Source: Auricularia sp. M13
Lineage: Eukaryota; Basidiomycota; Agaricomycetes; Auriculariales; Auriculariaceae
NCBI GenBank assembly: GCA_037042915.1
Contig: CM073197.1
Coordinates: forward strand, 868,001-932,000
Direction: 5' to 3'
DNA: 64,000 bases
A program made the position numbers and the translations under genes. This document shows, piece by piece, positions 10,427-22,084 of this stretch (its first letter is position 1; every line of letters starts with the position of its first letter). Under the pieces are notes generated by a model that saw only the letters and a program-made list of their open reading frames with translations, was not told the origin of the DNA and did not search any database.

Positions 10427-11660
10427 CCGCGACTCTGAGTGCGCCATATCACTGCCAGAACATTTCCTATCCTGCTTTGCTGTTCTTGTCTCCCATAGAC
10501 TTCCCTCGCTTGGCTTTTGTGCGCGCCCGCAATGTAGCTTATTACCATCTCGCATAGTCCTGCTCGCAATCTCGCTTCTTCCATCGGCATCGCAAGCGTA
10601 CTGGGACGGTACTCCTTTACTGCTCATTCAGGTTGCAGGTTCTAGACGAGGACGAGGACAATCCCTGTCTGGCGAGTCTGAGAGGATCATGGCGGTGCTC
10701 AGACGAAATCCGGACCTGCATCCCACGCGCAAAGGGGCGACTTGGTGGCCCGGAGCGGTCGGGAAGGTCATGACGCCGGTTCGGCGACAACAGCCTCGAC
10801 AAACGCATTTTCCCCGCGTTGTCGTTCGGTTTACTTTCCCTTGCCTTTGCTACTGTCCATGTCAGGTCTGCTCGGTGTTGCTGATGGGGTTTTGACTCTC
10901 GACTAACACACCGCGTACCTATCTGAATGGCACTAAGGCCGAAATCCAGGCCTCCACCTCGCGAAGTGGAGTACGTGGACGGTGCCCGACCCGAACGCGG
11001 GCAAAACAGGGGATGCCGACGCTGTCAGCATTCGCTCGTCACCTGGACCCCTTGGTGATCTCGTGCAGGTGCACTGACTGACGGCCATTTCACAGTAACT
11101 GGACTAGAAGGCTGGCAGCAACAATTAGGCTTTCATGCACAGCGCCTCTGTTTCTGATGGTTAATCACTGATACAGTAGTAGCGCGCGTACCTTCTTGAA
11201 CTCTGTGCTATTGCATATCCGTTACGAGGCGGATGCACAGTACAGCGCGCTATTCCCCTTTTCGCTTTGTATTATGGCGCTTCTGGTCATTGCCTACCCC
11301 CCTCAAGCTCGGAGCATGCACTCTTGGCACTGGGCTGACCACGACCTGGTAGTCGTAGTTTGCAGTCCAATCGACACGAACGAGCCTCGGCCTGACCGCC
11401 CCACCGTTTACCCTCGTCCAGCAGTTTCGATCGCACTCATTGCGAGAGGCGACCTACCACCATCGAATCCCGCCTCCGGAAATCCTCAGTCGACATTCCC
11501 GCTCCCTTCAGCCAGTTACTTTCTCCCGCATCCCGGCGGATACGGTCGCGTCTCAGACCTCACCTCGGTGCTCGGTGATCGCCCCTGATTGTCGCCCGCT
11601 AAACCCGCCGCGGAGGGTAGCGCGGGAAACGCGCCCACAAGCGATCGGTACCTCACTCGC
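10427..11660. other. Long intergenic region, no gene supported
   Basis: Short frames only, none with a domain or intron chain. The right end grades into the upstream region of the first DUF6534 gene. Confidence 0.4.
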
Positions 11661-11678
11661 CCGCAACCGTTTCTACTG

Positions 11679-11698
11679 TATATATCCGCGCGCTACCC
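11679..11698 (+). promoter_or_regulatory. Core promoter block shared by the two DUF6534 genes
   Basis: The block tatatatccgcgcgctaccc, about 80 bp before the ATG, recurs nearly unchanged at 19703-19721 (tatatccgcgcgctatcc) at the same distance before the second gene. It joins a TATA-like box to a GC-rich palindromic core. Confidence 0.55.
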
Positions 11699-13201
11699 GC
11701 AGCTCATTTACCCTTTTCTCCCCTCCACCGCTCGACGATACCAACATCGACATTCTCCATTATGGCCTGGACTGCATTAGGTGCGTGAGATCGTTTGGCG
11801 AGCGGCTGCCGCTGCTGAAGCTGATGAGCGTGTAGGTTCCATGATTATTGGCATACTGCGTGCGTTCTTGCATTCCTTTGAGTTTCACAAGAGAACTGGC
11901 GCACTGAGATATGATGAAGTGAATATGTGGATGTATGGCATAGTGTGCCATATGTATGCCACATACTGGGCATCTAGTGAGCTGCCTGTGACCAATACGG
12001 CTCGGATGCGTGTCTGAACGTCCCGAAGCATACAAAGACATCTGGTGGTTAAGGTGCGACTACATTGCCGCGAGCCTCCCATGCGTCTTTCTTACTCGTG
12101 TTTTCTAGATGTTTAGTGCCAATACTGTGCATCATTGATACCGCGCAAACTGCAGCGTGCGTCACCTCGAGCTTTTACGCTGTTCACGACGTCCTGATGC
12201 GCGGACAGGTTGGCATACCAACTATATGTCATCTGGTGAGTTGCGCCGCATTCCTTCGCCGCAGACAGTCTTAACTATCCGTTCTCAGCGTTGTGTTTCA
12301 AAATCCGGACCCGTACTCCCTTCGTGCGTGTCCACCTCAACTCGGAGCTATTATTGACCAAGACTTTCAGTTCGAGTGTGGCCTTTTGAATTTGCCGCCG
12401 TCACGTAGGTTCAATTCGTCGTCGCTACGATCAGTTCTGAAAGCGGTGAAGGCAGTCATTATCAGCATTCATCGTCACTCTTGTTCTCATCCATCGGTGC
12501 GGATGTCGGTTTCCTTATCATTGTGGCAGATGCTAATTCTCGTCGTAGTTTATACCGGCTCACAAATGCGAACGTATACATCGCCGGGGCAATGGCCCTG
12601 TTCTCGCTGGCCGTTTTCATCGTCGGCTTCACCGCCGCGATCAAAATGTGGACGTTCGACTTGTAAGTTTCTCGCAAGCCTGCCAGTTTGCGCATACTGA
12701 CATCCGGCCTTTGTAGTACTTATGGAATGGCCGGATTCGATGTCGTGGAGAATTTATTGATCGTGTGGCATTCCGTGGAAGCTGCGATGAACGTGTTTAT
12801 ATCAGGTGTGTTCTTGTCATGGCCGCATTGCATAGGGACTCATTGTTCCCCTGCACAGGCGCCTTGATTGTTGTGCTGAGTCGCTCGCGCACTGGCTTCC
12901 GGAAGACAGATTCGCTCATCAATATTCTAATCCGAGGGGCTCTACGTGCGTCTCCTCCGCTCTCAGACAACCTGAGTCGGTCAGCCTAAATATGCATTGC
13001 AGAAACGGGATGCTTTGCAACAGTATTCTCCTTGATAACTGTGGCGACATACGTCACGCAGCCAGTGGAAACCTCGATCTTCGTGATTTTTACGATCCCT
13101 TTAGGACGGATATACTCTGCAGTGCGTATACAAATTGTGCCGAAATCGAGCTCCTACTTACACCTCATTAGACCCTCATGGATACCATCCTCACGCGGGT
13201 C

Positions 13202-13206
13202 CTGAT
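13202..13206. repeat. Target-site duplication, left copy (ctgat)
   Basis: The five bases ctgat lie immediately before the left LTR and recur at 18545-18549 immediately after the right LTR. A 5-bp perfect duplication is what Ty1/copia integrases make. Confidence 0.9.
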
Positions 13207-13532
13207 TGTGGAAATTATACGCTCTCACTTGGGGGCCTGTGAGAGAATACGAGACTCAGTACAGTGCGGCGTAACGCAAAAGACTGTGCATTGTAGTACC
13301 TGTGAGAGAATACGAGACTACATGCAGCATGAGTACAGGCAGGACATGAATGAGACACAGAGGCATACCTCAGTACAGTGCGGCGTAACGCAAAAGACTG
13401 AGGCACTAGTCGTCAACGGGCCGAGACTATGAGATCGTGAGAAAAGAAACTAATCCTAATCCGTCGTGATCATACGAGTCATCATCAGGGAACAGAGAGA
13501 GAAACCGAGCCTGGGAACCTCATAATCCAACA
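13207..13532 (-). repeat. LTR of the copia element (3' LTR on the minus strand)
   Basis: 326 bp, apparently the same as 18219-18544. Inside are two short motifs that each occur twice: gtgagagaatacgagact, and a 30-bp block containing cagtgcggcgtaacgcaaaa. These look like internal regulatory repeats. Confidence 0.95.
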
Positions 13533-16500
13533 TCCTCCCCTCAAGCCGAAGCGTCGTAAAGCCCGAGGCGCGACGCGAAGTGCTTGACCTTAATCGAAGG
13601 AAGCGGCTTCGTCATGATATCGGCCAGCATGTCAGCCGTCTTGCAGTAGACGAGATGAATCGCGCCGGACTCGACGAGGTAGCGTATGAAGTGATACCGA
13701 ATGTCGATATGCTTCGTCCGCGCGTGAAACTGGTAGCCGCGAGTCAGCTTGATAGCGCCGTCGTTGTCGGCGTAGATCGTCGTAGGGTCAGGCAGCTTGT
13801 CGAGCACCTCGCCGACCAGGGTCCGCAACCACATGGCCTGCTTCGCCGCGTGCGTCTGCGCGACATACTCGGCCTCCGTCGTTGAAAGCGCGACCAGCTC
13901 CTGCTTCTTCGTGGACCACGCGATGGTCCCGCCGTTCCAGCGGAAGACGTACCCGGAAATGGCGCGGCGGTGCCATTGGGTCATGCCGTCGGCGTCGGTG
14001 AAGCCGACGAGGCCATCGTTCTCGCCGGTCTCGCCGAGCAGCAGCCGCATGTCGCGCGTCGAGCGAATGTATCCGTATGCGCGACGGAGCGCGGCGACAT
14101 GAGCAGGACCCGGCGTCTCCAGGAACTGCGATAGAAGGCTGACAGTTAGCGCGAGGTCGGGACGCGTCCACCGCACGAGATAGTTCAGGGCGCCGACCAT
14201 CTCCCGGTATGGAAAACCGCGCATCTGCGCGTGTTCCTCGCCCGTCTTGGGCGCGTCGTCGGGGGTGAGACGGACGTTGACGTCCATGGGAGTCGAGTAC
14301 GGACGGCAGTCATCCATGCCGTAGCGCCGCATGATGGTGTCCACATACGCGCGCTGGCTCAGCGCCGCGGTGCGCTTCGCCCTGTCGCGGATAATCTCGA
14401 CGCCCAGCAGCCATCGAGCGTCGCCCAAGTCCTTGATCTCGTAGCGGGAGCCGATCTCCTCCTTGAAGATCTCGATGACCTCGATATTGGGCGAGCTGCA
14501 CAAGCAGTCGTCAGTGCTGACGGCGACCAGCAAGAGCGTGTTCTCCAGCTTCAGGATAAACAGCCCCATGTCAGCCTCAGAGCGCCGAAACCCCAGCTCG
14601 AGCATCGCCGCTACGAGCGTGAGGTACCAGATCCTCCCCGCGTCCTTCAGGCCGTAGAGCGCCTTCAGCAGCAGCCAGCAGAACAAACGGATCGGGTGCA
14701 GCGGGTCGTCGTCGTAACCCGGCGGCGGCTCGAGGAAGACTTCCTTGTCGAGTTTTCCGTTGAGGAAGGCCGTGTCGAAATCAATCTGCTGGAGCTCCCA
14801 GTCGAAGAGCGCAGCCAGCGAGATCATGAAGCGCAGCGTCTCCGGCGTCACCACCGGCGAAGTGGTGTCCGTGAAGTCGACGCCGGGTATCGTCGAGAAG
14901 CCCTGTGCGACGAGCCTCGCCTTGTAGCGTACCAGGCGGCCGGCTGCGTCCCTCTTGGCCCGGTACACCCACTTGCTGCCAACGGGTTTGCGGCCCTTCG
15001 CAGCGACCTCATCGCGTCGAACCCACTGGTAGACGCCCTTGTCCTTCAAGGATGCGCGCTCGGCCTGCTCGGCCTCTATCCAGCGGTCTGCGTCGGGACG
15101 GGAGAGAGCCTCGGCGTGCGACGTTGGCTCCAGGAGTTCCGGGTCCGCGTGCTGCGCGACGAATGCAGCAGCGAAATCCTCGTAGCCGTACAGCTCTTGC
15201 GCGTTCGCGAATACAGCGCGGTCTTGGTCAGGTTGCACGGGCGGTACTTGAACTCCTTTCGGGAGCGCTGGCTGTCCGGGACGGCCGTCTGCCGTGCCGG
15301 CTCCGCTCAGCACGTCACGTACGTACTGAGACGGTTTGCGAATGCGGGCGCCTTCGACGATGTTGCCCTCATCGACGTCAGCCAGTCTCTGCGCGAAGCG
15401 TTCTGCGGGCGCGCGCGGTCGCTGTGGCGCATCAGGGACGGGAGCCGGCGCTTGGGCGCGCTCCGGTGTGCGCGGCGCCGGAAGGCCACGATTGGGACCG
15501 CCGGGTGCAGATCCATCAGCGGGATCGGCATCCACATCCTCCCCGGGATCTGCAGCCTGCCGGTCAACGTCGTCCCAGAACAAGTCGCCCACGTCGGTGA
15601 CGAACACCTCCTCTTCGCGGTCGGGCTCGACGCGGAGGAACTTCACGGCCGGCTCGACGCGCACCTTGTGCCCCTTCTTCGAGTACAGGCGGTGACCTTT
15701 TGTCGGCGTCTGCGCGTCAAATCCCAGCCAATAGACGCGCTCCGCGTTTGGCTCGAGCTTCCCCGTATCCAGGTCGAACACGTAGCAGGGCGCTCCCCAC
15801 TCCGGCACGCCTGAAATATCGCGAGGCCGCCCGAATCGCATCTCGAACGGCGACTTCCCCTCTGGATTTGACCGCGTGCCGAGCGAGTTCAGCAGCCAAA
15901 CCTGGTGGTGAGCGCACTCGCCCCACAGGTTCTTCGGTAGCCCTGACCAGTGCAGCGCCGACCGCACGCGCTCGAATAGCGTACGGTTGAAGCGTTCGGC
16001 GATGCCGATTTGCTGGTGAGTGTCGTGCGTCGTCTGGAGGTGCACTATCCCGCGCTTACGGAGATGCTCCTGGACCTTCCCAGCGTTGTACTCGCCAGCC
16101 TGGTCCGTACACCAGCGCTTGAGCCGGACGCCGAACTGCGTCTCGAGCCATACATCGAAGTTGATGATGGTGTCCTCCGCCTCATCCTTCGTGCGGTAGA
16201 GGAACAGCTCATGCCAGTGAGTAGCGTCGTCCGTATAGATGTCTGCATAGCGCTTACGACCTGCCGTCTCGACTTGAGCAGGCCCCCATATGTCGGAATA
16301 CCACCATTCGCCGAACACCGTGGAACGCGGGCCCTCGCGCTCCTTCGGTATTTGGGCAGCACGAAGCTTGCCCATGACGCAGGACTCGCAGTCGTATAGC
16401 TCGGACTGCTCGTCCACGACGACACCCTTCAGCCCGCCTCTCAGGTACTGCGCCTTCGCCGCCGCTGGCGAGACGTGTCCCAACACCCGGTGCAGCTCCA

Positions 16501-18203
16501 TCCAGGTGAGCGGCCGTTTAGCAGACGCGTACGCGAAGTGCGCGCGCGCGCCTTTGTCTGATTCGCGCTGAATCTGGTACAGGCCGCTCGTCTGTGGCAC
16601 TACACCAACGACGCGACGTCTCACGTCGTATATCTTGCACGCGCCGCCGCCGAAGCGCACCTCGCAACCGGCTTTGTCGATGCCGGACACGGAGACCAGG
16701 GTCCCCTGCAGCGCGCGCGCATACAGGGCATCCTTGAGGATGGTTTCGCGGTACGTCCCATCTGCCTGCGGCAACTGCAGGCAGTAATCTCCGCGCGCGG
16801 TAGCGTGGAACTTGACGCCCTCCGCAGCGACGATCGGGTGCGGCGGAGTGGGCTGCAGCGAAACGAACCTGCTGCCCAACGACGACATGTGGCGACTGGC
16901 GCCCGAGTCGATGATCTCGGCGTTTGATCCACCGGCGCTGTCTTCTCCGACAGCGAGAGCCCTCAAAGGTACGCCCGTTACGTCTGGGCATTCATCGCTG
17001 ACTTCGCCGTCCCACAGGCCGTCGAGCCAGGTCGTCGGGTCATCGCCATCAGCGATGTTGCTCTGTTCCGGGGTGGACAGGCACTGCGTCACGCCCGCCC
17101 GCGCCGCAAACGCGAGCACCGGCGACTTGGCGCGCGCCGCGTTGGCGGACTCCTTCTCGGAACTGGCCGCAGTGTTCGCCGCCGCTGCCTTGGGCGGCTT
17201 CGACGCCTCGTAAGCAGCCTTTTTCGCGGGGTCGCACTTCTTGTCCTTCGCAAAGTGACCTCGATCCCCGCAGCCGTAGCATTTGACTTTGGAGATGTCG
17301 AACTTGCCACGCTTCTTCGAATCGGACTTCTTCTCGCCCTTATCGTTCGCAGCGAGCGCGAGGTCATCGGCGCTCTTCTTCGACTTCGTCGGGTTCTCGA
17401 CCTGCAAACGGTCGTACTCGACACGGACTGCCCGCAGCAGCGCGTCTGCCAGGGGTGGGGAGAGGCTGAGCGCGGTGGCGTTCGCGCGGATCTGCGCAAC
17501 GAACTTCCGGTAGTACTCGGGCAGCGACGCCAGGACGGTCCTCGTGTAGTCACTGTCAAGCATCGCGTCCGCTGCCGCCGCGTCATACTGCATTCGCAGT
17601 TCCTCCATCTCCTCGAGGTGAGCACGCAAATCACCGTTCGCGGCGCACTTCTTGGAGTCGAACTGACGACGCACTTCTTGCGCGAAGGCGTCGCCCTTGG
17701 CCTCAAACTCGCGGATGAGCCAGGCCCATGTCGCGGACGCAGTCTTCTTGCGCATGGCCTGGCCGCCAAGGCTGTCTGGGAGTCCTGACACGATGTGGAG
17801 GAGGGCGCTCGAGTTCTCCGCCTGGTACTTCAGATAGACGGCTTCCTCAGCGCGGTACTGGGTCAACCTCTGCTTGTCGGCTTTGATTGCGTCCCAGTCG
17901 AAGTCGGTCGCGTTCTCGGGGTCAGGGGGCATGGTGAACGTCGACCGCAGATGTTGGCCGAGGTTGCGACGATGCAACTGAAGCTCGATACGGTCTCTCC
18001 ATGAGAACCAGTTGCCGCCGTTCGCCTGAAGCATGGGCGCCTTCATGCCCGGCTCAATCGACGCCATCGCCGGCGTGCTCGTCGTCGACGTCGACATAGC
18101 AACCGGTTGTCGAGAGGTGTACAGTAGGAACGGCGTTCAATAGAAGCGCACTTCTTGCGCAGCGAGTCTTATCTGCAATGAGGATGTCTCTCACAGGCGA
18201 GCT

Positions 18204-18218
18204 GCGGGGCTCATAACC
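18204..18218 (-). other. Putative primer-binding site (initiator Met tRNA anticodon arm)
   Basis: The minus strand directly after the LTR reads ggttatgagccccgc. Its complement resembles the anticodon stem-loop of eukaryotic initiator Met tRNA rather than its 3' end. Half-tRNA priming is established for Drosophila copia; assignment here is by sequence resemblance only. Confidence 0.65.
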
Positions 18219-18544
18219 TGTGGAAATTATACGCTCTCACTTGGGGGCCTGTGAGAGAATACGAGACTCAGTACAGTGCGGCGTAACGCAAAAGACTGTG
18301 CATTGTAGTACCTGTGAGAGAATACGAGACTACATGCAGCATGAGTACAGGCAGGACATGAATGAGACACAGAGGCATACCTCAGTACAGTGCGGCGTAA
18401 CGCAAAAGACTGAGGCACTAGTCGTCAACGGGCCGAGACTATGAGATCGTGAGAAAAGAAACTAATCCTAATCCGTCGTGATCATACGAGTCATCATCAG
18501 GGAACAGAGAGAGAAACCGAGCCTGGGAACCTCATAATCCAACA
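18219..18544 (-). repeat. LTR of the copia element (5' LTR on the minus strand)
   Basis: 326 bp, apparently the same as the other LTR, with the same internal double repeats. It lies immediately before the putative primer-binding site and, on the other side, before the right copy of the ctgat target duplication. Confidence 0.95.
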
Positions 18545-18829
18545 CTGATCCGACAACATTCCACGCAGGATACGGTCAGTTTCGAGTTTTGCGTCTAGAA
18601 AAGGCCATCTTACTGATAATATTATCAGAATTCGTACCAGACGCGTGGAACGGTGTCCATGCCACCTAACACCATCGAGCTACGCGTACGGAAAGACACT
18701 GTCTACGACGGACGCACTCCCAGCGTGTACGACAGCAAGCTCACGCCGGCCGACGAGGCGTTCACGCCCGCCCAGGCCAAAGGCGCACATCCAGATCATG
18801 ACGCTGCTTCCAGTCTCAGCAACGTATAG

Positions 18830-19560
18830 TGGTTTAACCTGCAGGGCTTGGTTTTGTTATGATAACTATATCTTACATAGAAGAGGACGGGTTGTACGCG
18901 CAGGCTGTAGTCATAGTCCAGGCCGTCAGATTATTGGAGGAATTCATTATAAAGCGATCTACTATGAAGCGACTTTCAGGCGTCGGCTGAGCCGCGTACA
19001 ATTGCTTGTCGAATGAGGTTTGCACTAGTAATGGCGCCACACCGAACAACGTTACCCCTCGCATCCTTGGAAATCGGGCGAGGGAAATCAACAAGTACTC
19101 CAGGTTCCCGTTCGATCTTCCCGAACCGGAACGTTCCGGACTCGTATTATTTTCTTCCGCTTCAGCGCTGGACACACGGTTGCACTCTCTGTGTTTTGGG
19201 GCGCTAGCAGCTCGAAAATATTTCGAAAATGGGCGCCGTCACCGCAGATATCGATTGCGCAGCTTTTCACGGCCAGCCAAAATCTGCAAGGCGCACAATC
19301 CGCAGCGGCATTGCATTTGCTACTGCTAATTGTGCAACGCCTTGAACCCCTGCAAGCCGCATTAAATCACACTTGGCTTTTGAACGGCCGCACTTCGTTA
19401 GCCGCAAGTTGCGCAACGCGAACGGGCGACCTCGCACAGTGGTATTCAATACAGATTTTCGTGCGGGCGCTCCGGGCTGTGGCTTGCATTGGCTATTCCC
19501 GCAATTTTTCGTATCCGCTATCCAACCAGACAGCCTCTGACTTTCCTGGGCTAGCATCCC
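18830..19560. other. Spacer between the DUF6534 paralogues
   Basis: No gene seen. A perfect 14-bp palindrome, ccggaacgttccgg, lies at 19126-19139; it contains a GAA..TTC pair like half of a heat-shock element but is 630 bp from the next start. Confidence 0.4.
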
Positions 19561-19769
19561 GCCCTCATTTTTGCCTTTGCCTGTTCCTGCGCCGGCGGTA
19601 TCATCTCAGATCGTGATCGCCCCTCATTCAGCCAAGCCCGCCGCGGGTGTGCACACTCGTACAGCAACGCCTGGAGGTGATCGGTCCCTCACGATGCTGC
19701 CATATATCCGCGCGCTATCCGTCGCTCTGCTACCTTTTCTCCCGCCTGCCGATACCAAGTTTCTTCATT

Positions 19770-21482
19770 ATGGCCTGGACTGCATTAGGTGCGTTCCAGA
19801 CCTCTAGAGGGCTGGACTGACGTTGCTCATGAGAATGCAACGGCAATGCAGGTTCAATGTGTGTTGGAATCCTCTGTGAGTTCGCTCACTTGATTTTAAT
19901 GCGAGTATTGGGACCGACATCACCGCAGTGAACATGTGGGTCTATGGCATCGTGTGCCATATGTATATCACATACTGGGCATCCGGTGAGTCACGTACCA
20001 CCTACCTCCAGAGTAGCTATTTGAATTTCTCGCAGTAAATAAAGATGTCTGGTGGTTAAGGTACATTTTCGCAAGCCATCCTCTCACCTTCACTCACTTT
20101 CCAGTTAGATGTCTGGTGCCAATATTATGCATCATCGATACAGCACAAACAGCAGCGTGCGCCCCTTCTCGCGCAGTCGTCCTTCGCGATGTCCTCATGC
20201 ATCCGTAGATTGGGCTACCAGTTATACGTCGTCTGGTTAGTTCGAAGCGCAGTGCTGTTACACGTAAGTTGGCTAATACTCTCATACAGCGTTGAATTTC
20301 CGAATCTGGACCTGTTCTCGCTTTGTGGGGATTTTCTTCTTCACAGAGGAGTGCAGTTCTAACGTGATTGTAGTTCGAGTGTGGCCATTGATATTTATCG
20401 GCGTCACGTATGGGGAGCTCTTCGCCGCCTCCATCATGTCTGACGTTCCTGCAGACAGTCGTTAGCTGGCTTCATTGTCACGCTCGTTCTCATCCATCGG
20501 TGTGCCCGGCTCAGCATTACTTCTAGAAAGTGCTAAACCAGCATCGTAGATTGTGCCGGCTCACTCATGACAACATGTACCTCGCTGTCACGTTGTCCCT
20601 TCTCTCGCTCGCTGTCTTCATCGTCGGTTTCACCGCCGCGATTAAGATGTGGACGTTCAACTAGTACGACTCCCGACAACCCTGTTTCTCCCTGCTGAGG
20701 TCCATCTCTCCAGCTCCCACGGCTTTGTGGGATTCGACGTCGTTGAGAAATTGTTCATCGTGTGGCACTCCGTGGAAGCCGCGATGAACACGTTAATTTC
20801 TGGTGCGCGAATTACTAACCATATAACCATTTTGTATAGCGTCTCATCCTCTTTCTCTGCAGGGGGGCTGATTGTAGTGCTGAGTCGCTCGCGCACTGGA
20901 TTCAGACGCACAGATTCGGTCATCGATACCCTGATTCGAGGCTCGCTACGTACGTTCATTTCTGCTGTTACATGCCCTCCCTTTTTTGCCCCAACGTTGA
21001 CTCAACGTGAAAACTAGGAACGGGATGCTATGCGACAATATTTTCCTTGCTCACTGTCGTGTTTTACACCACGCAGCCGATAGCGCAATCGATCTTCGTA
21101 ATATTCGCGATGCCTTTAGGACGGATCTACTCTGCAGTCCGTGTAGAATTTTAGATTACCTGATTACTGAAGTGACCTTGCAGACGCTCATGGACACCAT
21201 CCTTGCGCGCGTTTTGATTCGACAGAACTCATCGCCGCACGAGTCGGTCAGTTCTGCGCAGCCTGAGTTTCTCAATACTGATGGCTCCTCTTATAGAATA
21301 CGTACCAGACGCGCGGGACGGTGTCGATGTCACCCAAAACGATGGAGCTTGGCTTGCGAAAGGGCGCTGTCTATGACGCCCGGATCCCCAGTGTGTACGA
21401 CCATGATGGAAAGCTCATGCTGGACGATGGGGCCTCCGAGCCTGACATTGATAACGACGCTGTCTCTGGTCCACTATTGTAA
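19770..21482 (+). pseudogene. DUF6534-type membrane protein gene B, paralogue with in-frame stop
   Basis: Tandem paralogue of gene A with the same start (MAWTALG), exon order and helices: MWVYGIVCHMYITYWAS, KDVWWL, LVPILCIIDTAQTAAC, LSLAVFIVGFTAAIKMWTF, FDVVEKLFIVWHSVEAAMN and the family signature SRSRTGFRRTDSVIDTLIRG. The C-terminal tail has TMELGLRKGAVYDARIPSVY and ends at 21480-21482. In the exon for the second helix block, where gene A reads DVLMRGQVGIP, this copy reads DVLMHP then tag (20206-20208) then IGLPV. Unless that exon is spliced differently, the protein stops after about 80 residues, so I call it a probable pseudogene. Confidence 0.7.
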
Positions 21483-22020
21483 CACCATCTCATATTTGAA
21501 CTTTCTCTTTTGTTGTATTGCGACATCTGTATCTTAGAGAAGAACGAGAGAAGTAGGCCGGCCATCGTTGATGAATGTACTCGTAGCATTTATATTCGAT
21601 GTCCACGCTCGTGGAGGCCGCCGTCTTGCCACAAGATCGATATCCAGGTCGCTCTGCATTTGGTCAACTAGCGCATAATTAAATGAATGACAAAAGCGCT
21701 GCCTTCGTTCAAATCGTCTGCATCATCCACGAAACCTCCAGTTCACACCCATGAGCTGATTATGGTGAGATTTTGCTTCGAATTTTTAAAATCGTTAGTT
21801 CGACGGATCTCAATAGCATAAGATACCTAATCTCGGATTGAGGTGAAGGATCACAGTGACCACGCAGTGTGGGATCTCTACAGCTACGACAACCACGGCA
21901 CGGAAGCGCATTTCCCCTGCTGATAACCACCCGTAGCCAATGTTTAGAGGCGTGGCTCATGTGCGCCACGTGGTCACGCAGGCCCACGCCCACCACAGTC
22001 CCAGTGGCACATATAATCCC
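21483..22020. other. Spacer
   Basis: No gene seen. The right end carries catataatcccgg (near 22009), a TATA-like box about 75 bp before the next ATG. Confidence 0.45.
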
Positions 22021-22084
22021 GGCGGCGAAAACCCAGGTTGATCCCCGCATCCCGTCTCTTTACCCGACCGTCAATCACCATCAC

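Larger units (their letters stand above)
13207..18544 (-). mobile_element. Ty1/copia LTR retrotransposon, looks whole and very young
   Basis: A 5338-bp element on the minus strand with two 326-bp LTRs (13207-13532, 18219-18544) that appear identical by eye, TG...CA ends and a 5-bp target duplication. One long gag-pol frame (about 1518 codons, 18097-13541) carries in order a gag with a zinc knuckle, aspartic protease (DSGAS), integrase with HHCC zinc domain, reverse transcriptase and RNase H. Protease-integrase-RT order defines Ty1/copia. Next to the upstream LTR the plus strand reads gcggggctcataacc (18204-18218), which matches the anticodon arm of initiator Met tRNA, the half-tRNA priming known for Drosophila copia. 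A purine tract lies at 13533-13542. It looks whole, with no obvious breaks. Insertion is recent and lies antisense in a host gene. Confidence 0.97.
11762..18829 (+). pseudogene. DUF6534-type seven-helix membrane protein gene A, split by a copia insertion
   Basis: Fungal integral membrane protein of the DUF6534 class (role unknown in the family). It starts MAWTALG, then a chain of exons with short introns encodes helices: LLNMWMYGIVCHMYATYWAS, KDIWWL, LVPILCIIDTAQTAACVTSS, FYAVHDVLMRG, VYIAGAMALFSLAVFIVGFT, the hallmark SRSRTGFRKTDSLINILIRG, then FATVFSLITVATYVTQPVET and LMDTILTRVL. Just after that block the reading frame is cut by the retrotransposon at 13207-18544. The remaining 3' coding part resumes at 18545 and includes TIELRVRKDTVYDGRTPSVY, ending at the tag at 18827-18829. 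Before the insertion the gene looks complete, and the paralogue at 19770-21482 supports the same exon order. The interrupted allele cannot give the normal C-terminus unless the element is spliced out. Confidence 0.8.

Noticed and set aside
14231-15814. 527-codon open frame on the plus strand inside the copia element
   Set aside because: It lies antisense to the gag-pol frame, reads as Arg/Ala/Val-rich shadow sequence and has no domain; GC-rich third positions of the true frame keep it open.
19126-19139. ccggaacgttccgg palindrome as heat-shock site for the DUF6534 gene B
   Set aside because: It is more than 600 bp from the ATG and has only one GAA/TTC pair; gene A has no matching site.
21869-22084. 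N-terminal extension of the protein at 22085-22834
   Set aside because: A TATA-like box near 22009 lies inside the extension, and the added residues are Arg/His/Trp-rich without character.
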